Part shown: piece by piece, positions 1 through 8,193 of the stretch
How the letters are laid out: every line of letters begins with the position of its first letter
Numbering within the stretch: the first letter of the stretch is position 1
Assembly (NCBI GenBank): GCA_016717705.1
Contig: JADKFD010000022.1
Location: 1-59,953, forward strand
Reading direction: 5' to 3'
DNA: 59,953 nt
DNA from: Rhodanobacteraceae bacterium
GTDB lineage: Bacteria > Pseudomonadota > Gammaproteobacteria > Xanthomonadales > SZUA-5
Made by a program: the position numbers and the translations under genes
Notes under the pieces: model-generated
Told to the model about the DNA's origin: nothing
Seen by the model: only the letters and a program-made list of their open reading frames with translations
Databases searched by the model: none

Positions 1-1244
1 CCCGGCGCGGGATGGTCAGGCGCACCAGCTCCAGTTTCGGCATGTAGTTCTCGCCGGTGTGCTTGTCGCGGCCGGCCGAAACCACGCCGCGTTCCATCGC
101 GCGCACGCCGGAATCGACATACAGTGCCGCGGCCAGCGCCTGCGCCGGGAACTGGTTCTGCGGCAAATGCGGCAGGAAGCGGCGCGCGTCGAGGAACACC
201 GCGTGACCGCCGACTGGCAGCACGATCGGCACGCCGGCCTCGTGCAGCAATCGGCCGAGGTACTCGACCTGGCCGACCCGCGCGCGGATGTGGTTGTCGT
301 CGATGCTCTCGCGGATGCCGATCGCCATCGCTTCCATGTCGCGACCGGCCAGGCCGCCGTAGGTGTGCAGGCCCTCGTAGATCACCACCATGTCGCAGGC
401 GCGGCGGTACAGATCGGCGTCGTTCATCGCCAGGAAACCGCCGATGTTGACCAGCGCGTCCTTTTTCGCCGACATCGTCGCGATGTCGGTCAGCGCGCAG
501 ATCTGGTGCACGATTTCGCGCACGTGCAGATGCTGGTAACCCGGCTCGCGTTGCTGGATGAAGTAGGCGTTCTCGGCCACCCGGGTCATGTCGTGGACCA
601 GGCGGATCTGGTGGCGGTCGCACCAGGCGCGCAGTTCCAGCAAATTGGCCATCGACACCGGCTGGCCGCCGGCCATGTTCACCGCAGGTGGCCAGGCTGA
701 CGTAGGGGATGCGCTGCGCGCCGACGCGCCCGACCAGCGCATCGAGCTTGGCCATGTCGACATTGCCCTTGAACGGCGACGGGTCCTGCGGATCGTGCGC
801 GGCATCGACGATCACGTCGACGAAGGTGCCGCCGGCCAGTTCCTGGTGCAGGCGCGTGGTGGTGAAGTACATGTTGCCGGGGATGTAGTCGCCCGGTTTG
901 ATCAGCAAGCGGCTGATCAGGTGCTCGGCGCCGCGGCCCTGGTGCGTCGGCACCGTGTGCTTGTAGCTGTAGCACTCCTCGATGGTGTCGCGCAGGTGGT
1001 AGAAGTTCGCGCTGCCGGCGTAGGCTTCGTCACCCAGCATCATGCCGGCCCACTGGTGATCGCTCATCGCCGAGACGCCGGAATCGGTCAGCAGGTCGAT
1101 GTAGACGTCTTCCGAGCGCAGCAGGAAGGTGTTGTAGCCGGCCTCGACGATCGCGCGCTCGCGCTCCTCGACGGTGGTCGTCTTGAGCAGCTCGACCATC
1201 TTGATCTTGAACGGTTCGGCCCAGGAACGGCGACGCTCGCGCAT
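1..1244 (-). pseudogene. tpl: Tyrosine phenol-lyase/tryptophanase family PLP enzyme, partial, one frameshift
   Basis: PLP-dependent beta-eliminating lyase releasing phenol (or indole), pyruvate and ammonia from tyrosine (or tryptophan). The gene begins at the ATG complementary to 1242-1244 and runs off the left edge, so the last residues are missing. Visible family motifs are FIDLLTDSG-like YIDLLTDSG, PTHQGRGAE, AGGQPVSMAN and the PLP-lysine motif MSAKKDALVNIGG. Two positions favour tyrosine phenol-lyase: YFTTTR, where tryptophanase has an Asp, and RAMERG, whose Arg matches the phenol-binding Arg of tyrosine phenol-lyase, where tryptophanase has RAVEIG. The frame breaks at about 682-688, where one extra C separates ...YVSLATC from VNMAGG. 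Either side is well conserved, so this may be a sequence error. Substrate choice is inferred from residues remembered from the family. Confidence 0.85.
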
Positions 1245-1348
1245 GACGGATATCCTTGTGCAGCGCCGGACCGGCGCCGATGCGGCATGCTGGGAGCCGC
1301 TGCGATGGCGGGCATTGACCGGGGTCAAGGTGGGTTGGAAGAGAGCCC

Positions 1349-1454
1349 GTAGGTCACGTTGGCCCGCAGGGCCCCCTTATCACTTGGACGCAGGGCCTGC
1401 GTGACATCGGCCCACCCTTGTCACGTAGCCCGCTGCGCGGGCAACGTGACCTAC
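1349..1454. repeat. Palindromic intergenic repeat, GTAGGTCACGTT family
   Basis: The segment opens with GTAGGTCACGTTGG and closes with the reverse complement CAACGTGACCTAC, with an internal CACGTAGCCCGC/GCGGGC palindrome. A second copy of the same family lies at 5827-5908. It fills the space between the lyase gene and the moa operon. No gene is seen in 1245-1538. Confidence 0.7.
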
Positions 1455-1538
1455 TTCTGACTGCGGGTTGCGGCACCCGTGTCGAATTACTGGCATCTTT
1501 CTCGCTCATTGCGGACCGATCCGCCTCGGAGTTCAACG

Positions 1539-2567
1539 ATGTCTTTGCCAATTGACCGCCCCACCGCCGACGACTCGGCCATCCACATGGCCGACGTCCG
1601 CCGCAAGCGGCCGACACCGCGGCGCGCGGTGGCGGTGGGCGAGATCGCGCTGGGCGATGCCTACGACACCGTGGTGCAGCGCCGGCTGCCCAAGGGCGAT
1701 GCGCTGCTGATGGCGGAGATCGCCGGTATCCAGGGCGCCAAGCTGGCGCCGCAACTGATGCCGCTGTGCCATCCGCTGCCGCTCGACCTGGTGCGCGTGC
1801 GCTGCGTGCCGGTGGCGGAGCGCGCGGCAATCCGGGTCTATTGCGAGGTGGCCACCGAGGCGCGCACCGGCGTCGAAATGGAGGCGTTGGCCGGCGTCAA
1901 CGGCGCGCTCCTGACCATCTACGATCTGACCAAGCCAGTGCAACCAGCGCTGACGCTGGGCGCGATTCGCCTGTTGTTCAAGGAGGGCGGCAAGCGCGGA
2001 CTGTGGCTGCATCCGGAGGGTATCGACGAGGCCGAACGCGCGCATTACCGGCCGCGCGGTCTGGCGCGACTGGACGGCGTGGCCTGTGCGGTGATCACCT
2101 TGAGCGACCGCGCGCATGCCGGCAGCTACACCGATGCCGCGGGTCCGCTGCTGGTCGACGCGCTGAGCGCGCTCGGCGGCGCGGTGGCTGCGGTCGAAAT
2201 CTTGCCCGATGGCATCGAGCCCTTGGCGACGCGCCTGCGCGCGCTGGCGGGCGAGGGCATCGGATTGATCCTGTGCACCGGCGGCACGGGCCTGGGCAGT
2301 CGCGATCTGACGCCGGCTGCGCTGGCTGCGGTCGCCACGCGCAGCGTGCCCGGCATTGGCGAGTTGTTCCGCAGCGAGAGCCGCCACCACACGCCGCTGG
2401 CCTGGCTCAGTTGCGCCGGCGCGGTGATGATCGAACAATCCCTGGTGATTGCGCTGCCCGGCAGCCCCAAGGCGGTTGCCGAGGGCATGGCGATCCTGGC
2501 GCCGATCCTCGCGCATGCGCTGGCGATGACGGCCAATGCCGATCATCCACGGGGGCCGCATGCTTGA
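1539..2567 (+). CDS. moaCB: MoaC-MoaB/MogA fusion protein of molybdopterin synthesis
   Basis: A 342-residue fusion of two molybdenum-cofactor enzymes. Residues about 1-160 are MoaC, which with MoaA converts GTP to cyclic pyranopterin phosphate: LCHPL near residue 75, ARTGVEMEAL, and the GGK loop (KEGGKRG) near 150. Residues about 175-342 are MoaB/MogA, the molybdopterin adenylyltransferase: ITLSDRAHAG, CTGGTGLGSRDLTP, GELFRSES and ALPGSPKAV. An in-frame ATG at 1479 exists, but the ATG at 1539 has GGAG upstream and begins the conserved MoaC region. The gene overlaps moeA by 8 bases, so it is the first gene of a coupled moa/moe operon. Separate moaC and mogA genes are the norm; the fusion is known in some proteobacteria. 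Confidence 0.93.
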   Translation: MSLPIDRPTADDSAIHMADVRRKRPTPRRAVAVGEIALGDAYDTVVQRRLPKGDALLMAEIAGIQGAKLAPQLMPLCHPLPLDLVRVRCVPVAERAAIRVYCEVATEARTGVEMEALAGVNGALLTIYDLTKPVQPALTLGAIRLLFKEGGKRGLWLHPEGIDEAERAHYRPRGLARLDGVACAVITLSDRAHAGSYTDAAGPLLVDALSALGGAVAAVEILPDGIEPLATRLRALAGEGIGLILCTGGTGLGSRDLTPAALAAVATRSVPGIGELFRSESRHHTPLAWLSCAGAVMIEQSLVIALPGSPKAVAEGMAILAPILAHALAMTANADHPRGPHA

Positions 2568-3813
2568 GGTCGAGCTGGCGCTGGCCAAAGTGCTCGAATG
2601 CGCCTTGCCGCTGGCCCCGGAAACGGTGCCGTTGATGGCTTCGCTCGGCCGCGTACTGGCCAGCGATGTCAGCAGCCCGGAAGACCTGCCGCCCTTCGAC
2701 AATTCGGCGATGGATGGCTTTGCCTTGCCACTGCGCGGAATGGCCGCGGCCGCCGACAGCGAGTTCGAGGTGCTCGGCGAACAGGCCGCGGGCGATGCCG
2801 CGCAAGACCTGCACGTGGCTTGCGAGATCATGACCGGCGCGCGCCTGCCGGCCGGACTGGATGCGGTGGTGCCGGTCGAACAGACCGCAGTGTTGAGTCG
2901 CGATGCCGCCGGGCGCCCGTTGCGCATCCGCGTCGGTTCGCAGGTGCGCGCGGGACAGCATGTGCGCCGCAGCGGCGAGGACATCACGCGCGGCGAACGG
3001 GTGCTGAGCGCCGGCTGTCGCATCGGGCCGACGCAGTTGATGCTGCTGGCGGGCCTGGGCGTGGCGCAGCTGTCGCTGCGCCCGCAGCCGCGCGTGGCGC
3101 TGTTTTGCACCGGACGCGAACTGGTCGACGACCCGGCGCATCCGCTGGCCTCGGGGCAGATCCGCAACAACAACGCGCCTTATCTGCGCGCGCGCATCGT
3201 CGCGGCCGGTGCCGAACTGATCGCGTACCGCACCGTTCCCGACGACGTCGGCATATTCGTCGCCGAACTGCGCGCAGCGCTGGCGGCCGGCGCGCAGGTG
3301 TTGATCAGTACCGGCGCGGTATCGATGGGCCGCTACGATTTCGTGCCCGATGCCTTGCGCGAACTGGGCGCGCAGATCGTGTTCCATAAAGTGCGCATGC
3401 GCCCGGGCAAGCCGATCCTGTTTGCGCGCTTGCCTTCGGGCCAGTTGTATTTCGGCTTGCCCGGAAACCCGGCGTCGAGTGCGGTCGGCTTGCGTTTCTT
3501 CGTGGAACCCTTGCTGCGCGTGTTGCTGGGATTGCCGCAGGAGCGACCCTTGTTGCTGCCGTTGGCCGAAGCTGCGCGCAAATCTGCCGGCTTCAAATCG
3601 TTCCAGAAGGCGCGCGTCGAGATTTACCCGGATGCCCGACTGCAAGTGCGCCTGCTGCCAGGCCAGGAATCCTTCAAGGTGCGGCCGCTGACGCAAGCGA
3701 ACGCCTGGGCCGCGCTGCCCGAGGATGCCGAGGCTTTGTCCGCCGGCAGTCGCGTCGAGGTTTATGCTCCCGACCATTGGGGCTGGCCGTGGGCGACAGC
3801 GGAGAGCGCATGA
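2560..3813 (+). CDS. moeA: Molybdopterin molybdenumtransferase MoeA
   Basis: MoeA (417 residues) inserts molybdate into adenylylated molybdopterin made by the MogA-type domain encoded just upstream. Motifs in order: NSAMDGFALP near residue 48, the RRSGEDI loop in domain II, TGAVSMGRYD near 251 and GLPGNPASS near 300, then the C-terminal domain IV. Length is normal for the family. An earlier in-frame ATG at 2536 would lengthen the overlap with moaCB; the ATG at 2560 sits after GGGGGC and gives an 8-base overlap typical of coupled translation. Its stop overlaps the moaD start in an ATGA. Confidence 0.95.
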   Translation: MLEVELALAKVLECALPLAPETVPLMASLGRVLASDVSSPEDLPPFDNSAMDGFALPLRGMAAAADSEFEVLGEQAAGDAAQDLHVACEIMTGARLPAGLDAVVPVEQTAVLSRDAAGRPLRIRVGSQVRAGQHVRRSGEDITRGERVLSAGCRIGPTQLMLLAGLGVAQLSLRPQPRVALFCTGRELVDDPAHPLASGQIRNNNAPYLRARIVAAGAELIAYRTVPDDVGIFVAELRAALAAGAQVLISTGAVSMGRYDFVPDALRELGAQIVFHKVRMRPGKPILFARLPSGQLYFGLPGNPASSAVGLRFFVEPLLRVLLGLPQERPLLLPLAEAARKSAGFKSFQKARVEIYPDARLQVRLLPGQESFKVRPLTQANAWAALPEDAEALSAGSRVEVYAPDHWGWPWATAESA

Positions 3814-4070
3814 AGATCAGCATCAGCCTGTACGGCGCCTTTCGCGAATGCGATCCGCGCGGCAGCGTCGAACTGGATGTGCCGGAGCCCGCAAAGGTCA
3901 GCGATTTGCGTGCGGCTTTCGAAGCGCATGGCCTGGCGCACTGGCCGGCCTTCAAGCCGGGACTGCTGGCGGCCTCGGTATTCGCCAGCGAATCCACACT
4001 GCTGCGCGAGAACGAGGCGCTGCCGGCGAACGGTCGCGTGGCCGTGCTGCCGCCGGTAAGTGGAGGTTGA
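3810..4070 (+). CDS. moaD: Molybdopterin synthase sulfur carrier subunit MoaD
   Basis: An 86-residue ubiquitin-fold protein that carries the thiocarboxylate sulfur used to build the dithiolene of molybdopterin. It ends in the diagnostic Gly-Gly (PPVSGG then stop), which is adenylated by MoeB and thiolated. The ATG at 3810 overlaps the moeA stop (ATGA) and follows GGAGAGC; an upstream ATG at 3777 would add an unlikely tail inside moeA. moaE follows 1 base after the stop. No moeB or moaA is seen in the window. Confidence 0.92.
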   Translation: MKISISLYGAFRECDPRGSVELDVPEPAKVSDLRAAFEAHGLAHWPAFKPGLLAASVFASESTLLRENEALPANGRVAVLPPVSGG

Positions 4071-4071
4071 G

Positions 4072-4554
4072 ATGAGCGAAGTCGAATGCCTGATCGTCGA
4101 TATCGCCCAGGCGCGCCTGGATGCCAGTGCGGCGCTGGAATTCGTTTCCGATCCCGGGTTTGGCGGTATCACGATGTTTGTCGGCCGCGTGCGCGATCTG
4201 AATCACGGCCGCAGCGTGCTCGGCGTCAGCTACGACATGTTCGATCCGCTGGCGCTGAAGGTCTTCGAACGCGCCTGCGCCGAGGCGGCCGCACTGGTCG
4301 GTCCACGCATCCGCACTTATGTCGCGCATGCCAAAGGGCGCCTCGCGGTCGGCGATCTGGCGGTGGTGGTTGCCGCCGGCACACCGCATCGCGACGAAGC
4401 CTTCCGCGCCTGCCGCACGCTGATCGAAGTGGTCAAGCATCAGGCGCCGATCTGGAAGCAGGAACACTATGTCGACGGCGACAGCGTGTGGAGCGAGGGC
4501 TGCTCGCTGTGCGCGGCGCCGGACCCCGGCCACACGCATTCGCACGAGCACTGA
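4072..4554 (+). CDS. moaE: Molybdopterin synthase catalytic subunit MoaE
   Basis: A 160-residue large subunit of molybdopterin synthase, which together with MoaD converts precursor Z to molybdopterin. It shows the family core: FVGRVRDLNHG near residue 38, the HAKGRLAVGD stretch, the segment HRDEAFRAC, and the active-site lysines in VKHQAPIWKQEHY. The ATG at 4072 is preceded by TGGAGG at 4061; a GTG at 4060 is also in frame but overlaps that ribosome binding site. The C-terminus is His-rich (HTHSHEH). Confidence 0.94.
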   Translation: MSEVECLIVDIAQARLDASAALEFVSDPGFGGITMFVGRVRDLNHGRSVLGVSYDMFDPLALKVFERACAEAAALVGPRIRTYVAHAKGRLAVGDLAVVVAAGTPHRDEAFRACRTLIEVVKHQAPIWKQEHYVDGDSVWSEGCSLCAAPDPGHTHSHEH

Positions 4555-4555
4555 G

Positions 4556-4908
4556 ATGAAGCTGCAGATCGACAGCCAGCGCTTGCGCTTTCGCGTCGAT
4601 GAGGCGGAGTTGGCGCGCTTGCTGGCGGGCGAGAGTGTGGTCGATCAGACGCAGCTGAGTGAATCGCAGATCCTGCGGCGGCGGATCTGCGTGCGGCCAT
4701 TCGCCACGGCGCAATTGGCCTGGGGCCGGAGGAGATTCGCCTCGACCTGCCGCAAGACGCCGTGCGCAGCTACGCCGACAGCCTGCCGCGCCGTGATGCG
4801 CTGAGCTTCACCCTGGGCGTGGGGACCGATGCGCCCGTCCTGAGCATCGACTTCGAAGTCGATGTGCGCGACAGCGTGCGCCAGCGCGGCCCGCGCAAAG
4901 GTCCATGA
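4556..4908 (+). pseudogene. Small moa-operon protein, DUF7009-like, frameshifted
   Basis: The ATG at 4556 lies 2 bases after moaE. The first 40 residues (MKLQIDSQRLRFRVDEAELA...) resemble small proteins often found near moaD/moaE (DUF7009 type, recalled, not searched). The frame then breaks in the CGG run at about 4672-4684. In the next frame, the downstream part reads AADLRAAIRHGAIGLGPEEI, continues to FEVDVRD and stops at 4908. Neither frame alone looks like a whole protein; together they give about 117 residues. It could be a sequence error or a recent loss. Function unknown; the position suggests a role with molybdopterin enzymes, which is only an inference. Confidence 0.6.
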
Positions 4909-4924
4909 CACCCGGCGCGCCTGA

Positions 4925-5085
4925 GTAGGCCGGGTACTCGCGTCCTCAAGCCTCGGTTGTGCCCTGGTGTCGTCACGCGAGACACCCGGCGCGGACTTGC
5001 GGCGCAAAGCCGCGGCGCCGGCGCGAAATGCCGTGCGGCGACAGCGAACGTCCCGCGCGCCGGAGCCGCGCTACGACAGCTGTCG
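4925..5085. repeat. Dispersed intergenic repeat, TAGGCCGGG...CCCGGCGC family
   Basis: It begins TAGGCCGGGTACTCGCGTCC, continues to ACACCCGGCGC and ends in GCCGCGCTACGACAGCT. Related copies lie at 6821-6890 and 9499-9673. The third copy matches along both halves, including the GCCGCGGC...GGCGCGAAA middle and the GCCGCGCTACGA end. No gene is seen between 4909 and 5143. Confidence 0.7.
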
Positions 5086-5143
5086 GGTTTTCCGTATGCT
5101 GCAGCGCAAGATGAAAGCCGCAGCGGACCGGAGTCGCTGAACC

Positions 5144-5803
5144 ATGCCCAACAGCCAGCCCACCGGGATTCAGGCGCTGGAGCGCCTGCGCGCAGGCAAT
5201 GCGCGCTTCGTGCAGGGCGTGCTCAGCCTGGATTCGCTGCTCAGTCATGCGCGGCCCAGTCGCGAGCAGCAGGCGCGCGCACAGTTGCCCTTCGCCGTCG
5301 TGCTTGGTTGCTCCGATTCACGCGCCCCGGCCGAGTTCATTTTCGATCAGGGACTGGGCGATCTCTTTGTTATCCGCGTCGCCGGCAACATCGCCGCGCC
5401 GTCGCAGATCGGCAGCATCGAATTCGCCGTCGCCCGCTTCGGCGTACCCCTGGTGGTGGTCATGGGCCACTCCAACTGCGGCGCCGTGCAGGCCACGCTG
5501 GAGCACCTGAGCCGCCCGTCCGCGACTACACCCGGCCTGCGCTCGATCGTCGATCGCATCCGTCCGGCGCTGGCGGATCTGGTCGACTCTTGCGTCCACG
5601 ACGATCCCGAAGCGCTGATGCACGCTGCGGTGCGTACCAATGTGCGCGCGACGGTGAACCAGTTGGCGCACAGCTCGGCGCTGCTCGAGTCGCTCAGCCT
5701 GGCCGGGCAATTGCTGATCGTCGGCGCCGAATACTCGCTGGACACCGGCGCCGTCGATTTCTTCGAGGGGGTGCCGGCTGATGCCGGCGCGCCAATTGAG
5801 TGA
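5144..5803 (+). CDS. Beta-class carbonic anhydrase
   Basis: A 219-residue zinc enzyme for CO2/bicarbonate interconversion in the cytoplasm. The zinc and Asp-Arg dyad motifs are plain: CSDSR near residue 56 (Cys ligand plus Asp/Arg) and HSNCG near residue 109 (His and Cys ligands). VIRVAGN and GSIEFAV between them are typical of the family. The ATG at 5144 starts the N-terminal helix (ALERLRAGNARFV) directly. It is a single gene flanked by repeats on both sides, so probably transcribed alone. Confidence 0.95.
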   Translation: MPNSQPTGIQALERLRAGNARFVQGVLSLDSLLSHARPSREQQARAQLPFAVVLGCSDSRAPAEFIFDQGLGDLFVIRVAGNIAAPSQIGSIEFAVARFGVPLVVVMGHSNCGAVQATLEHLSRPSATTPGLRSIVDRIRPALADLVDSCVHDDPEALMHAAVRTNVRATVNQLAHSSALLESLSLAGQLLIVGAEYSLDTGAVDFFEGVPADAGAPIE

Positions 5804-5826
5804 AGCCGTCCTGGCAGCCTTGAATG

Positions 5827-5908
5827 CAGGTCACGTTGCCCGCCCGGCGGGCTACGTGACAATGGGTGCCCGATGTCACGTAGGCCAAAAGCGGCCAACG
5901 TGACCTAC
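5827..5908. repeat. Palindromic intergenic repeat, GTAGGTCACGTT family, second copy
   Basis: Begins CAGGTCACGTTGCCCGCC and ends GCCAACGTGACCTAC, matching 1349-1454 in both arms. It separates the carbonic anhydrase gene from the spermidine-synthase-like gene. Confidence 0.65.
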
Positions 5909-6034
5909 TTTCATCGCCAGGATGGCGCATCTGCAACCAAGCTGACTTCATGGATTGCCACGTTGGCGGCAATCACGGCGCGCATCCGGCGAGCGATTGC
6001 ACTCGACGTCGCGGCTAACATCGGGGCACACCCA

Positions 6035-6823
6035 ATGCAGGAACCAGCACAGATGTCCGACGACGAGGTGCGCGTGCGCCATGACCGGCCGTACATCGAG
6101 CAGACCTCGCTGGTGACCTCGCTGCACTTTTCCGGGCACGAAACCCAGAGCCAGATGTGGAATCACGCGCCGCATGCGCTGGCGCTGGAATACACGCAGA
6201 CGATGATGGGCTTCCTGCTGTTCCTGCCCAAGCCGCAGCAGATCGCGATGATCGGCCTGGGCGGTGGCTCGCTGGCCAAGTTCTGCTACCGGCACCTGGC
6301 GCAGGCGCGCATCGACGTGGTCGAGATCAATCCGCAGGTGTTGTCGATGCGCGGGACTTTCCGCATTCCGGCCGACAACGAGCGTTTTCACGCGCAGCTC
6401 GGTGATGGCGCCGATTACGTGCGTCAGGCGCGCCAGGCCTTCGATGTGCTGCTGGTCGATGGCTACGACAGCAAAGGCATGCCGGCGCGCTTGTGCTCGG
6501 CGGACTTCTATCGACACTGCAAGCGTGCGCTGACCGGAAACGGCGTGATGGTTGCCAACATCACCTGCGAGCACCCGTCCTACAAGCGCGTCATCACCTC
6601 GATCCGCGGCGTTTTCGGCGCCAACGTGCTGGTGGTCGGCGACAGCGATTGTACCAACGATGTGGTGTTCGCCTGGCTCGGCGAAGTGGACGACAGCCTG
6701 CTGTGCGACAGCGGTCGTTCCCAGCTGATCCACAAGGACACCTGGGACGATCTGGATCCGGCGCTCGAGCGCGTGCGCTTTGCCTGGCGCGAGCGGGCGC
6801 GGGTTCTCGCGCTTCAAGCATAG
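6035..6823 (+). CDS. Spermidine-synthase-like methyltransferase-fold protein
   Basis: A 262-residue protein of the spermidine synthase/SpeE-like fold. Nucleotide-binding signature MIGLGGGSLAKF lies near residue 74, the acidic residue closing the cofactor site is in VVEINPQ near 95, and the active-site aspartate region is VDGYDSKGM near 141. The open frame extends upstream to 5873 through repeat DNA; the ATG at 6035 (or 6053) begins the first conserved segment. It is shorter than canonical SpeE and lacks its N-terminal barrel, so polyamine synthesis is not assured, although speD is present at 53690. Its stop codon TAG is the first triplet of a TAGGCCGGG repeat. Confidence 0.8.
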   Translation: MQEPAQMSDDEVRVRHDRPYIEQTSLVTSLHFSGHETQSQMWNHAPHALALEYTQTMMGFLLFLPKPQQIAMIGLGGGSLAKFCYRHLAQARIDVVEINPQVLSMRGTFRIPADNERFHAQLGDGADYVRQARQAFDVLLVDGYDSKGMPARLCSADFYRHCKRALTGNGVMVANITCEHPSYKRVITSIRGVFGANVLVVGDSDCTNDVVFAWLGEVDDSLLCDSGRSQLIHKDTWDDLDPALERVRFAWRERARVLALQA

Positions 6824-6890
6824 GCCGGGCACGCGCGTCCTTGGGCCTCGCCGGTGCCGCAAGGTGATGACGCGCGACGCCCGGCGCTTT
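6821..6890. repeat. Dispersed repeat, TAGGCCGGG family, short copy
   Basis: Runs from TAGGCCGGGCACGCGCGTCC to GCGACGCCCGGCGC and matches the first half of the copies at 4925 and 9499. Its first three bases are the stop codon of the preceding gene. Confidence 0.65.
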
Positions 6891-6910
6891 TGAAAGGAAC
6901 CGCATGCGCC

Positions 6911-7726
6911 ATGATCGACCGCGAACAGCTCCATCGGGACGGCTATGCCCTGCTGCGTGGGGCAATACCAGGCGACTGGCTCGATGAGCTTCGCGACGTT
7001 TTCGACGCGGGCGTGACGCCATCCGAACTGTGGCCCGTTCCACGCGGGCCGGGCTGGCGACATTCCTGGCTGGATCTCGATCCACGCATCCAGGCGGTGT
7101 GCCGGCTGCCGGCGCTGCTGCAGGTGGTGGGGGCGCTGATCGGCAGCAGCTACTTCATCGCCCAGGTGGAGGGCCGCGAACCGCTGCCCGGCGGCGGCCA
7201 GCAGGGTCTGCATCGCGACTTGTCGGCCAAGCGTCCGGGCGACACGGTGAACGCCATCGCCTTCTTCGACGACTTCGGCGTGGACAACGGCGCCACCCGA
7301 TTCATTCCGGGCACCCATCGCCCGGCGCCGGGCGAAACGACCGTGGGCCCGGGCGAGGAGCAGCGCGCGCAGTACCTGAGCGGATCCGCGGGCGACATTT
7401 TCGTGTTCGACGCCGATCTGCTGCACGCGGGTAGCCTCAATCGCGGCGGTGGCCGCCGTCGGTCGATCCTGATCGGCTATTTCGACGCGCAGCTTCACGC
7501 CGCGCATCTGCAGACGGCTGGGCTGCGCGGCGTGCGGATGGATACGAGCGAGCGCTTTCTGCCGACGGTCGTCGGGCGCGCGATCCGGGCTGCGCGCGGC
7601 GATCCCAGGCAGGCCTGCCGCCACGATCCGCGGCCCTCCAGCAACTGCCGCAACCAGTCGTTGACCACGCAGTCGATCACCAGGTGGATGCGGTCGACGC
7701 CGCTGCGATTGTCGACGCTGTGGTAG
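6911..7726 (+). CDS. Phytanoyl-CoA dioxygenase (PhyH) family Fe(II)/2OG oxygenase
   Basis: A 2-oxoglutarate/Fe(II) oxygenase of the PhyH family, substrate unknown. The facial triad is visible: HxD as QGLHRDLSAK near residue 101 and the distal His in FDADLLHAGS near 171, with the 2OG-binding Arg in GRRRSIL near 184. The ATG at 6911 follows GAAAGGAACCG. The frame runs 232 bases into the 3' end of the convergent hydroxylase gene (7495-8193). The last 45 or so residues look like out-of-frame translation, so the native end is probably near 7600 and the true stop has been lost or shifted. It may act with the hydroxylase/sulfotransferase unit opposite, but no sequence feature proves this. Confidence 0.82.
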   Translation: MIDREQLHRDGYALLRGAIPGDWLDELRDVFDAGVTPSELWPVPRGPGWRHSWLDLDPRIQAVCRLPALLQVVGALIGSSYFIAQVEGREPLPGGGQQGLHRDLSAKRPGDTVNAIAFFDDFGVDNGATRFIPGTHRPAPGETTVGPGEEQRAQYLSGSAGDIFVFDADLLHAGSLNRGGGRRRSILIGYFDAQLHAAHLQTAGLRGVRMDTSERFLPTVVGRAIRAARGDPRQACRHDPRPSSNCRNQSLTTQSITRWMRSTPLRLSTLW

Positions 7727-8193
7727 TGGTTGAAGTTGAGGAACCACAATTCGCCTTCGGCCATCGGTACGCGCTCGTCGTCGAGCACGAACTCGACGTC
7801 CGGGTGCGTGCGCACCGGCACGTGCAGGCGCACTTCGCCGTCCTCCGGCCCGAGGTAGTAGTCGCGGTGGCGGCGGATGCTGGACCCTGCGGCAAGTTTC
7901 AATAGTCGCACCGAGTTCTTGGTGCAGGGAATGGCGTCGAGGACCGCGGGTATGTAGTTCATCTTCTGCATCGCCGCGGTGTCAGCAAACGCCAACTTGG
8001 CCGACGGATCCGGAAACAGCGCCACATTGGCCCCGGGAACGGCGCGCAGGGCGATGCCGCTCCAGTCGCCCGCATAGACCGAGCGATTGAAATGCGCAGT
8101 CCACTCGGCGGCGGAGAACACGGCGGCGTCTGCCTGCAGGCGTTCGCGGTCAAAGACCAGCGGCAAGCGCAGGCGGCTGATCGTGGCGCTCAT
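7495..8193 (-). CDS. Aspartyl/asparaginyl beta-hydroxylase family protein
   Basis: A 232-residue Fe(II)/2OG oxygenase of the AspH/LpxO family, which hydroxylates Asp/Asn side chains or lipids. The metal and cosubstrate residues are visible: first His in IRRHRDYYLG near residue 107, the 2OG-contacting Arg in GEVRLHVPV, the second His in FNHYHSVDN near 158 and a further Arg in DRIHLVIDC near 168. Its ATG overlaps the stop of the upstream sulfotransferase gene (ATGA), so the two are translationally coupled. The C-terminal 60 residues after NDWLRQLL are Arg-rich and overlap the PhyH gene; the native end is likely near NDWLRQLL. Third gene of a candidate peptide-tailoring unit. Confidence 0.87.
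   Translation of the reverse strand: MSATISRLRLPLVFDRERLQADAAVFSAAEWTAHFNRSVYAGDWSGIALRAVPGANVALFPDPSAKLAFADTAAMQKMNYIPAVLDAIPCTKNSVRLLKLAAGSSIRRHRDYYLGPEDGEVRLHVPVRTHPDVEFVLDDERVPMAEGELWFLNFNHYHSVDNRSGVDRIHLVIDCVVNDWLRQLLEGRGSWRQACLGSPRAARIARPTTVGRKRSLVSIRTPRSPAVCRCAA

Noticed and set aside
59..700. Open frames on the plus strand over the lyase gene
   Set aside because: They are antisense to a conserved PLP enzyme and show no motif.
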